DNA of 64,000 nucleotides from Adenophora triphylla var. japonica. Lineage: Eukaryota; Streptophyta; Magnoliopsida; Asterales; Campanulaceae. The stretch lies in assembly GCA_022495995.1 (NCBI GenBank), contig JAFEMH010002559.1, positions 267,347 to 331,346 on the forward strand, written 5' to 3'. The notes under the pieces were generated by a model. That model did no database searches. It was not told the DNA's origin and worked only from the letters and a program-made list of their open reading frames with translations. Positions 22,751-32,299 of the stretch are shown here, one piece after another. Positions within the stretch are counted from its first letter, which is position 1; each line of letters starts with the position of its first letter. The position numbers and the translations under genes are program-made.

Positions 22751-25700
22751 ATGGAATTCCCTCACGTCGTCATCCTGCCCTTTCCGTCTCAAGGTCACGT
22801 CAAACCCATGTTCGTACTCGCCGAGCTTCTTTGTCAGGCCGATTTCAAAGTCTCCTTCATAAACACACACCACAATCACACGCTATTCCTTAACCTAATC
22901 GACCAATCCTCTTTCTCGGCCAGATTTCCCAACTTCAAGTTCTACTCAATTCCCGATGGATTACCCGACGACCACCCACGGAAAGCTCCCTTTAACGTTG
23001 ACTTATACGAATCGACTAGCAGTGATGCTTGTGCCACTGGATTCAAGGATTTATTGGTTTCGATTTGTAATGAGAGTGAAAAGTGGGTGCCGGCGACGTG
23101 CATAATAGCCGATGGAATTATGTCGTTCGCGATTGACGTGGGAGAGGAATTGGGGATTCCGGTGATCATGTTTCGGACTTATAGCGCCACTGGTAGTTGG
23201 GTTGCTTTCCATTTAGCGAAGCTCATTCAACTGGGTGAGATTCCAGTTTCAGGTTAGTCACTAATTTATGCTCTCTATTTAGCTTTTGGATAGTCACTAA
23301 ATGATCTTTTTATCCATTACGATTTTGAGCGATGATTTTAGATTGGTTTAATTATCCAAATGAAAATATATACTCACTCCGTTCCAGACCAAGAGTCCTA
23401 TGATCTATGGAGTATTTCACGATTTTTAAGAAAATTTTAAAAAAATGCATAAAAAATAGAAAGTGGGGTAGAAGATTAGAGAAGAGAGAATGTAAAAGTT
23501 AAAAATATTTAATAGGATAGAGAATGAGTGGGAGAAATAGTAAGTTAATGAATGATTTTTTTTGTAGGAGAGAATGAGTGGGAGAATCACATAGTAAGTT
23601 AATGAATGATTTTTTTGTAAATATGTTAACATTATAAGAGTATAATGAATGATTTTTTTGTAAATATATACTCCCTCAGTCCCGAGTCATTGAGCAGTAC
23701 GATTCTTGTTTTGCAGCGGGGATTAGAGGAAAAAAATAATGATATAAATGTTGTGAGTGTAAAAGTAAAATAGGAAAGAGAATGAGTGGAGGGAATAGTA
23801 AATTATAATGGTGTTGTGAGAATTAAAAGAAATAATGTAGGAGAGAGAATGAGTGGAGAGAATAGTAAAAATTGGCTTTGTCATTTTAGGAAGTGTCTGC
23901 AATTTATAATGGGTGTGCCCGACGAGGAGAGTGTGCGGTTTGTAGCGGGACGGAGGGAGTAAAGCAGTTATGAGGGGTATAAATGTAACCAGAAACAGCT
24001 GTCGTTCACATATTTCCATTTTATGGAATGGGACTCTGCTGATGCTGGGACGGACCAAAAGGAAGAAAGTAGGATTCTTGGTCGGGGGCCGAAGGGAGTA
24101 ACTTTTTATTAATAGTATTATTATTAATGGTATATACGGAGTAGATAACAAGATTTTAGGTTTTCATTTATATAATTAAAATCAACCTAAAATTGTATTA
24201 CTCATAGTTTCTCAGTAATAATGGAAAAAAAGTGAAAAAATCCATTTTTGATACGGGAGAAGAGTAGTTTTCAGGAGACATTGTTGTTCACCCCGCATAG
24301 GCAGTTCCCTCACTTAATACCACCGCATTACTATTTAAAAAAAAGATGCCATTAATTAAGTAATGACTTTCATTACCCTCACGCCGCCGGTAGAATGCCG
24401 GCGAACATCCCACCTATTCAATACCAGGTATCTACTTAACTTACTCCTCGATACATTTTTCATTTTATCAATGAATTCCTTCCAAAAAGTACAAATTCGA
24501 TTCATTAATAATTTTTTAACCATCAATTGGTGTCTTAATTAATTGCTCGTTTGAATTGATTGTTGGTGTCGCTATTTCTCAGATCATAAGTTCAATTTTC
24601 TATACAGATTCTATCTGATTAGGGTTTTAAAATTGAGTTCAATTCATGTGAAAGTTACAACTTCAAAGTGGCTAAACTTGGTAAGACAATTCAGTCCACT
24701 CCCAAAGAACCACTAGCCGGGTTTGTTACCATGCACCAAACCAAAATCAAACACCCATGTTGAAATCCCAATTCAGGATCCCCTCATATCGATCGAGACC
24801 AATTCAACAACGAGACGAATGAGTCGGACGACATTCGGGAAATCATACCAATGTTACATCCAAGCCACAAAAAGATGATCAATCTTCGAGAAGGAGGATA
24901 GGATTGGGTGGGTTCTCTTTAAATTTGCCAGTTATTATTGTAATTTAGAGAGAAGAGAGAATAAATGGAGGGGCGCAAAAATGGAAGAGAGAGAGAGAGA
25001 GAGAAGGGACGGAGTAAGTAGACGAAGGCGAGAGGGCGGTGTGTTCGCGGTGGGAAGTGCGGTTTGTTTTTGATAGTTTAGGGGGTGTTTATAGAAGGGT
25101 TTTAAAGGGTATAATAGTAATAATGGGGGTGTAGTTTTTAATTTTTTAGAAGTAAAGCTTAGTAATGCGGTTAATGCGGGGTTATTAAGTAACTTCGCGG
25201 GGAGTGAATAACAATTCCGGAGTTTTAGTAGCTCAATTTTAAAAATGGGATCATCTAAAGGCACAAAATAAAATTATAAAAAACAACTTTCTAATTTATT
25301 TCACTGAGTAACAAACTGAGCTATTTATCATAAATATAAAAAGGGCTAAAATTGAGAAAAGAATTTTCATTTTATACACAAAGGCTACCCCTCACCCAAC
25401 CCAGACCTAAATCCACACATGAATATTTTGTTGACCCAAAAAGTTATTTCCCAACCTTCTTCTCAGGTTGAACTCAAAAAACAAAAAACAAAAAAAAACC
25501 TTTTTCTCAGAGTTGCCGAGCCACCCTCTCCTCCAGCCAAACTCTTCCCCGATGGTGGAGATGGTGATTATTGCACTACTGTGAGTGGGAGGTTGAGGCA
25601 GTTGGTGGTGGTAATATTTTATGTACTCATAAGGGGCCAATTTGAAAAATACTACGTTTGTAGTATCCGTTAAATTACTAACACTCGTTAACTTTATTGT

Positions 25701-27084
25701 AACGTCTCTATTAACAATTTAGGTTGATTTGGCTAATTTGAAAATTTTTGTATTATATAATGCTGCATAAGAAGCTTTTAGGTCATTTCGATTTAATCGG
25801 AAACTAGAAAATTGAGGGGAAATGATTTGTTTCAAAAGAAACTTGCGAGTTCAGGTTTTCTTTATCTTTTTACTATTAAGTTGTCGTGGCACTTACTAGA
25901 TTTCCAGATAGGTATAACATAATTTCTACACGGAGGACTTGGGCCCCATTTTAAATGATAGTTATTTTTTTGGTTTAAGATCTTATTTTCATTTTTCTTG
26001 TTTGCACTTCATCTATCCTTAGGCTTACAATTTTTTCTATTTATACCTCTCTTATCTGTTCAACTGTTCCCTGAAGTTATAAAAAGTGAGGAAAGGCCCC
26101 CCAAATATCCCATATTTTCAAGTAGCAACTCATACAATTGCTATCATTGTTGCAGACCAAGACATGGACAAACAAATCACTTGCATTCCAGAGCTTGAAA
26201 CAATCTTGCGCCGAAGAGATCTTCCAACTATGTGCCGAGGCAATGTAGAAAATCCCGTCTTGCAATTTCACGTATCCCAATGCAAGAAAATGACCCGAGC
26301 CTCAGGTCTCATACTCAACACTTTCGAAGGTGAAGAAGCCCAAATCATATCCCATCTTCATTCAATCTATCCTAAAATTTACACTGTGGGTCCACTTCAC
26401 GCTCTCCGCAACTCCCATTTGACTGAATCTCAGTCGTTGGTTCCATCCAACGGTAGCCTAAGAAGCCAAGATAGAACCTGTCTGACGTGGCTTGATTCGC
26501 AGCCGTCGAAATCAGTGATATATGTTAGCTTTGGTAGCGTTGTAACACTGACAGTTAGTGGTGAACATTTGTTAGAGTTTTGGCATGGTTTGGTTAACAG
26601 TGGGAAACCATTTTTATGGGTTATGAGGCAAGATTTGATTTTTGGGGAAAATGGGCTTTTTGAAATACCAAATGAGCTAGTAGTTGGGACTAAGAAAAGA
26701 GGCTTTATTGTGGGCTGGGCTCCACAAGAAGAAGTACTGGCCCATGAAGCTGTTGGTGGGTTTTTGACTCATAGCGGGTGGAATTCGACATTGGAGAGTA
26801 TCTGGGCCGGAGTTCCTATGGTTTGCTGGCCTCAAATATCTGACCAAATGATCAACAGTAGATGTGTGAGTGAGATGTGGAAAATCGGGTTTGATATGAA
26901 GGACACGTGTGATAGATCAACAGTTGAGAAAACGGTGAAAGATCTGATGGAGCGTAAGAGAGAAGAGATCATGGAATCAATGTCTAAGATTTCACGAAAG
27001 GCACGAGAAAGCGTGGTTAAAGGTGGTTCGTCGTTTCGGGATTTGGAGCATCTAATCAACGACATAAGATCAATCAAGTGCTAA
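22751..27084 (+). CDS. UGT709-like UDP-glycosyltransferase (UGT-1), 2 exons
   Basis: Family 1 glycosyltransferase, expected to move glucose from UDP-glucose to a small lipophilic acceptor in the cytosol. Exon 1 is 22751-23252 and exon 2 is 26156-27084, joined in phase 1 to give 476 aa, the usual length. The N-terminus reads VVILPFPSQGH with catalytic-type His16; an Asp at 121 is the usual partner. The PSPG donor-binding box spans residues 355-398, from WAPQEEVLAHEAVGGFLTHS to the final Gln. DGLPDDHPR and the PITCIP-like segment resemble the UGT709/UGT85-related group that includes 7-deoxyloganetic acid glucosyltransferase, so an iridoid or terpenoid acceptor is possible but unproven. The 2.9-kb intron contains nested MITEs and a MULE. 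A partial inverted paralogue lies at 37.7 kb. Confidence 0.92.
23371..24100. mobile_element. Stowaway-type MITE, host of a nested copy
   Basis: Left end TACTCACTCCGTTCCAGACC, right end GGGGGCCGAAGGGAGTA. Inner arms CCAAGAGTCCTA and TAGGATTCTTGG pair. Interrupted by a second Stowaway at 23669-23961. Lies in the UGT-1 intron. Confidence 0.75.
23669..23961. mobile_element. Stowaway-type MITE nested in another
   Basis: TA-flanked CTCCCTCAGTCCCG / CGGGACGGAGGGAG termini. Interior blocks (TGTTGTGAGTGTAAAAGTAA and similar) match the 703-6331 family. The insertion must post-date its host element. Confidence 0.85.
24275..25219. mobile_element. Mutator-like element in UGT-1 intron
   Basis: Ends GAGACATTGTTGTTCACC and (reverse strand) CGGAATTGTTATTCACTCC are inverted repeats of the same type as the PAS1 Pack-MULE termini, followed by shared inner blocks (CATTAATTAAGTAATGAC, TAATGCGG). 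The likely 9-bp duplication is decayed (AGTTTTCAG / AGTTTTAGT). The interior at 24540-24960 is GC-richer and could hold captured host sequence that I do not recognise. Confidence 0.72.
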
Positions 27085-27216
27085 TTATTGGTGGAAGATC
27101 CAACCGCATGCATTTAGACTAGATTTTGTGCAAGATGAAATTGCTGTCATACTTATTGTACCTGGACTAGATTTTGTACCAGATGTTGTACCTGGACTAG
27201 ATTAAATAACAAAAAA

Positions 27217-28221
27217 GGGTCATTGCCCCCGTAAGTTTTTTTTTTTTTTTATTTAAATCTATGCTTAATTAATAAGTTCCTTTTAAATGAATGCTTAATT
27301 AATAAATTCCTTTTAAATGAATGTATCAATTTTTTGTTATTTTGGACGAAAATACCCCCCCAAAGAATGTTGTATTATATTTAAAAAAAAAATTAATAAA
27401 TTTTTTTTTTAATAAAAAAAATTTTATATACAATTTTTTTTTTAAATAAAAAAATCAGAATTTGTATTATATTCAGAATGTTGTATTATATTTTCAGAAT
27501 GTTGTATTATATTTTCAAAAAATAAATTAAAAAAAAATCAGAATGTTGTATTATATTTTCAGAATGCTGTATTATATTCAAAATATTGTATTATATTTTC
27601 AGAATGTTGTATTATATTCAGAGTGTTGTATTATATTTTCAGAATGTTGTATTATATATTTTCAAAATGTTGTATTATACTCCCTCCGTCCCACTTCACT
27701 TGACACTAATTTCCATTTTGGTCCGTCCCACCTCACTTGACACTGCCCAAAATGAAAAGTTTTTACACTCACAACATCAATCAAATCACTATTCTCTCTA
27801 CTCATTCTCTCTCCTACTTTACCTTTTCTACTCACAACATTTTCTTTAATTAATTATCTCTCTTACTTTTTCTTAGTTACCGTGCCCACCTCTTTGGTGC
27901 CAAGTGAACCGGGACGGAGGGAGTATTTTCAAAAAAAAAAATTAAAAAAAAATTATTTTTTTTAAAAAAAAATTATTTTTTTTTAAAAAATTATTTTTTT
28001 AAAAAAAAAATTATTATTTTTTTTAAAAAAATTATTTTTTTTAAAATTTTTTTTTAAAATTAATTTAAAAAAAAAAATAAAAATCAGAATGTTGTATTAT
28101 GTTTTCAGAATGTTGTGAGGGCAAAACTGGAATGTAAAAAGAACTTTCTGGTCATTTTAATACAATGAGAAACTTAATGGGAAGTGATTTGTTCCAAAAA
28201 GAACTTATTGGGCAAATTCCC
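27217..28221. mobile_element. Mutator-like MITE, copy A (downstream of UGT-1)
   Basis: Perfect 9-bp duplication AACAAAAAA (27208-27216 and 28222-28230). Termini GGGTCATTGCCCCCGTAAG and (reverse strand) GGGAATTTGCCCAATAAG pair. The interior is a run of about 20-bp units CAGAATGTTGTATTATATTT plus A/T homopolymers. A Stowaway copy is inserted at 27678-27925. Copy B of the family lies at 29389-29954, on the other side of COPT. Confidence 0.88.
27678..27925. mobile_element. Stowaway-type MITE nested in MULE-type MITE
   Basis: TA-flanked CTCCCTCCGTCCCACTTCAC / GTGAACCGGGACGGAGGGAG, inserted in the TTGTATTATA repeat of copy A. Copy B lacks it. Confidence 0.9.
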
Positions 28222-28579
28222 AACAAAAAATAGAACAAGAAATATGTGTAACCACCATCTAACACTCCCATGACACTAGTTGAGGCAGTCGAGTGTCACC
28301 CCTCTTAGTTATTTTAAGTAATAAAACACATAAGAATCTTAAATTAATCTGGACAAACAAAAAAGGAAAGTAAGAATCTTAAACGGCAAAATGGGGGAGA
28401 AGGGAGTAATTTTTTCCTTGGAAAATATGTCAAGCAACATTACTCTAGTAAAAAGTGACCAACATGGAAATAAATCAATACAAAATAAAAAACAATATCA
28501 ATGTAATTAAACACACAACATCAAAGTTTGATAAAAACCCATAAAAATTCAAATAAATTACAGCAAGAAAGTGCAAAAA
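28222..28579. other. 3' flank of the COPT gene
   Basis: Non-coding. A decayed AGACGGAG-less MITE-like end (GGGGGAGAAGGGAGTAA) lies near 28392-28408. The last 60 bases before the COPT stop are AT-rich and probably include its 3'UTR. Confidence 0.4.
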
Positions 28580-29008
28580 TCAAACTTTAGGATCATTATT
28601 TGCATTGGCTTGACCAATTTTACGAAACTTAACAACAAAATGTCCAAAACCATGGCCGGCCACAGCAGCAATGAAAACTCCAACATTGTAAGACATGACA
28701 GACAACATGACCAAATATGCCACAGCCATACGGACGGCGTAAACCGCTGACTGAGTCAACCCGTCGGTGATCGGACTCTTCCCGAGTTTGACTTCTGAGG
28801 TGATGGATAGGATCTCGAGGATGGCTGCAAGGAAGAAGATGAAGAAGAGAGCCAAAATGTACATGGAAAGGTTGTTATTAGGCCAGTCTTTGAAGAGGAT
28901 GACAACATCTTTGCCCCAATAGAAACTCATTTGCATTCCCATGTTGTTCATCATCATCATGGTGCCATTTGACATGAGCATGGGCATGGTCATGTTTGGC
29001 ATGTCCAT
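28580..29008 (-). CDS. COPT/Ctr-type high-affinity copper transporter
   Basis: Single-exon 142-aa Ctr-family protein that moves Cu(I) across the plasma or an internal membrane as a trimer. The N-terminus is methionine-rich (11 Met in the first 27 residues), expected to gather copper, and leads into the conserved SFYWG stretch at 28-32. Three membrane helices are visible at about 48-70, 86-108 and 109-127. The second carries the M-x3-M pair (Met101, Met105) that lines the pore; the third carries G-x3-G (Gly118, Gly122) for helix packing. The C-terminal tail is short and lacks the Cys-x-Cys seen in some members. The start is the first Met of the Met-rich run. It closely fits COPT1/2/6-type plant proteins; which one cannot be decided here. 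Confidence 0.93.
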   Translation of the reverse strand: MDMPNMTMPMLMSNGTMMMMNNMGMQMSFYWGKDVVILFKDWPNNNLSMYILALFFIFFLAAILEILSITSEVKLGKSPITDGLTQSAVYAVRMAVAYLVMLSVMSYNVGVFIAAVAGHGFGHFVVKFRKIGQANANNDPKV

Positions 29009-29388
29009 TGTTTTTTGATTGAGGTGGGAGGGAGGGAATTACAAGGGAGGAGTTTGTGTTTGTTAGGCTAGTGTGTGTGTGTGTGTGTGTGTGTGTGGTG
29101 AGGGGGGTTATATAGGGAAGGAAAAGGCCAGAATTGTGGTGGAAAGGAAAAGGCCAGAATTGTGGTGGGAGATGATGACTAAGGGAGAGAGTGACAGGAG
29201 GATTTTACAACATCAAGTTGTACATTTTTATTTAAGACATTTGCCGAGATTTTGCCTTTCTTTCATTTCAAGGAACTTGTTTATTAGCGTTTTTGAGTTC
29301 ATTGCTTGTTTTTTTTTTTTTTTTTTTTTTTTGCGCGATTGAGATTGATTTAACTAATTATTATGATTTTCATCAAACTTAAAATTAA
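29009..29388 (-). promoter_or_regulatory. COPT promoter and 5'UTR with (AC)n tract
   Basis: On the minus strand a TATATAA box (29108-29114) lies about 100 bp upstream of the ATG. A (TG)n tract of about 13 units on the plus strand (about 29072-29097), (CA)n in sense, sits where transcription would be expected to start. Further upstream, a 23-bp unit AAAAGGCCAGAATTGTGGTG is tandemly duplicated (about 29119-29168). A T run of about 24 lies at 29309-29332. Confidence 0.65.
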
Positions 29389-29954
29389 GGGTCATTGTCC
29401 CATAAGTTTCTTTTTTTTTTTTTAAAAAAAAATCTATGCTCAATAAGTTTCTTTTAAATGAGTGTATCAATTTTTTGTCTTTTTGGACGAAAACCCCCCC
29501 AAAGAATATTGTATTATATTTTCAATTTTTTTTTAATAATAAATAAAAAAAATCAGAATGTTGTATTATATTTTTCAGAATGTTGTATTATATTCAGAAT
29601 GTTGTATTATATTTTCAGAATGTTGTATTGTATTTTCAAAAAAAAATTTTTTTTTTAAAAAAAATCAGAAAGTTGTATTATATTTTCAGAATGTTGTATT
29701 ATATTCAGAGTGTTGTATTATATTTTCAGAGTGTTGTATTGTATTTTCAAAAAATTTAAATTTTTTTTTTTTTTTTTTTAAAAAAAAATCAGAATGTTGT
29801 ATTATATTTTCAGAATGTTGTATTATATTTTCAAAATATTGTGAGGGCAAAATTGAATGTTCACTTATAAAAAGAACTTTCTGATTATTTTAATACAATG
29901 AAAAATTTAGTAAAAAATAATTTGTTCCAAAAGAAACTTATGGAGCAAATTTCC
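29389..29954. mobile_element. Mutator-like MITE, copy B (upstream of COPT)
   Basis: Termini GGGTCATTGTCCCATAAG and (reverse strand) GGAAATTTGCTCCATAAG are paired for about 26 bp including the following TTTCTTTT. Target duplication TAAAATTAA / TAAAATCAA matches at 8 of 9 positions. The interior is the same CAGAATGTTGTATTATATTT repeat as copy A. Confidence 0.87.
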
Positions 29955-30100
29955 TAAAATCAACTCGTCTATAGAGCAAAAAAAGACAAGATGATGTAAC
30001 AAATTTTTCAACTTGTCTATCCATGATACTACTATTATTATTATTATTAAGATGATGTAATCTGATGTACACATATTTATATTAAGAGCGGAGTAACATA

Positions 30101-30335
30101 TACTCCCTCCGTCCAAGTACATGTTTCACAGTTACTGTTCACGCGTGGATTAAGAAAAAAAATAATGATATAATGTTGTGAGTGTAAAAGTAAAATAGGA
30201 GAGAAAATGAGTGGAGGGAATAGTAAATTATAATGGTGTTGTGAGTATTAAAATAATGTAGGAGACAAAGTGTGAAGTATGTAATTGGACGCCCAAAATA
30301 GAAAGTGTGAAGTATGTAACTGGACGGAGGGAGTA
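30101..30335. mobile_element. Stowaway-type MITE
   Basis: TA-flanked CTCCCTCCGTCCAAGTACAT / ATGTAACTGGACGGAGGGAG. Same sub-type as 10492-10726, in the opposite orientation. Confidence 0.9.
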
Positions 30336-30533
30336 TTTATATTAAGAGTGGCAATATTTCATGAAATGTAGTGACATAAAATATTTTACAAGTCGATTAA
30401 TATTGGGACTACATTTTCAGTGTGCCGTTGAATTCATATTAAACAAGCTATTTTTTTTATAAGCCTATCAAAATTATAACTTTCAATTCGGGAATACGGG
30501 ACGTAACGAAATTATGTTGTTCCATGATGAAAA

Positions 30534-31391
30534 TGTTGGAAAAATTTTGTTATATGTGAAGGAAATTGTGTATTTTCTTTACATGAATCGTTTGTCGTTT
30601 GACAAAGATTATTGTGGGTTCATGTTTCATGTTGTGAGAACATGAAAATGAAATATCTAGATGTCCAATTTGGTATTGGATAAGAAAGATATGATAGCTC
30701 AAAGTTGATGGGTTGAAAGTGTAACTTTTGAAACTTCATCAAAATATTGATGTTCCATAAATCCAAATTATTAAGGGATTAATTGGATATTGATGATGTT
30801 CCATAAATCCAAATTATTAAGGGATTAATTGGATATTGATGTTCCATAAATCCAAATTATTAAGGGATTAATTGGATACATACCAAGAGTCTTGGGGTTA
30901 CAAATTGAAAGGACCTTCATATAAAATCCTAGGACTTTTGGTGGAGCTAGAAGAGAGTTACCCACAACAAGTAACTAGAATGTTTTTTCATCAATCTTTC
31001 CACCCTCCCTCTTGCAATTTGTTATCTTCTTCCGTTGGCCTCCTAGAGAAATATCCATGGTGATTTTGTCCAAGCATAGGGAAATTCGCCGGAAAACTTA
31101 AGTGCAAAGTTGTTCCGGTTCATCCGTTTTATCCTGGGAGACTAACGTCCATTGAAGACCTCGAGCACTCGTAGTGAGGGGGCGAATTAGTCTTAAGGAG
31201 AGTGTGTCACACACGACTCGGATTCAAGCAAATTCAAGATGACGATTCAAGGAGGTTACGACACGGATTCAAGCAAACTCAAGACAATGAATTTACGGTT
31301 TTCTCTTTATTATTTTTATGTTGTATATTATATTTCAATTCATTGTAATTCTTTTCTCATTTGTGCTCGATTGTATAGATTTTGTCTAACA
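30534..31391 (+). repeat. 5' LTR
   Basis: 858 bp, TG...CA. Contains three tandem copies of a roughly 45-bp unit TGTTCCATAAATCCAAATTA (about 30750, 30797 and 30840). The 63-codon frame MDTYQESW... is an LTR frame repeated in the other copy, not a gene. Confidence 0.92.
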
Positions 31392-31912
31392 ATCTTAAGA
31401 CTATTTCTCCTATTTGAGAAAGAATTACAGATTTGAAAAATTCGGTGGATCAATGACCACAAGAGAAAAGATGTAAAGAGATTGCAAAAAGAGACGGAAA
31501 ATTGATGGAAAAGAAGCAAATTTCCAGCACAGATTTTCTATGACCATCTGTGGAAAAACTTCATTTCCCGGTTCGTTAACCGTTGGATCGATCTGAAATT
31601 TGGTGTGCATGTTCACGACTCATAGGAGAAGATTCTGAACGGTGGAGATTGGAATCTATAAGGTGAAAGTGAAGATAAAAATTTCGGATCAGAGCAGTTT
31701 TTGTGAACTAAAACATTTTTTTTAATTTCTGTTTAATGAGATTAATAAAGATGGAAAGATTGATGCTCCGTGACATCAACTATGTTACAATGATTGTATA
31801 AACCAATTGTGGCTAAGCCTCATGTAGTGGTTATACATCATGTAAAGAGATTGGAAAGTTCATTGAAACTATGAACGTTGGAAGATTAAGTCTTTAACGT
31901 TTAGTTGACAAA

Positions 31913-32290
31913 GATAATAGGTCTTCTTACGAGAAGTTGTTAAAACCTATTAGTTTCATTGGTGACAAAGGTCACAAAGGTTAACATAATAGGGCTTCTT
32001 GAAATGAAAGAAGTTGTTAAATCCTATTATTGTTAATAGTGACAAAAGTCACAAAGATAAAAACAATAGAGCTTCTTGAAAGAAGTTGTTGAATTCTATT
32101 GTTGTGAACATTGAAAAATGTTACAAGAACAAAAACCATAGGGCTTCTTGAAAGAAGTTGTTAAAACCTATTGGAAGAATATGTGACTAATGTCATAAAG
32201 ATAAAAACAATAAGACTTCTTGAAGGAAGTTGTTAAATCTTATTGTTGGTGATGATGACAAATAATACAAAATATTTAGAATGAAAACTT
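31913..32290 (+). repeat. About 72-bp tandem repeat in the retroelement leader
   Basis: Five to six degenerate units with core GGGCTTCTTGAAAGAAGTTG, followed by a TGTTAAAYCCTATT stretch and GTGACAAAGGTCACAAAGAT. Located between the left LTR and the decayed coding region. Confidence 0.8.
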
Positions 32291-32299
32291 CTAAAAGAA

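Noticed and set aside
22598..23169. Minus-strand frames opposite UGT-1 exon 1
   Set aside because: Antisense shadows of a strongly conserved glycosyltransferase exon.
29458..29884. 66- and 108-codon frames rich in CCIIFSEC
   Set aside because: Translation of the CAGAATGTTGTATTATATTT tandem repeat in MULE-type MITE copy B.
30872..31063. 63-codon frame that also occurs identically at 36199-36390
   Set aside because: Present in both LTRs of the same element; it is LTR sequence, not a conserved gene.
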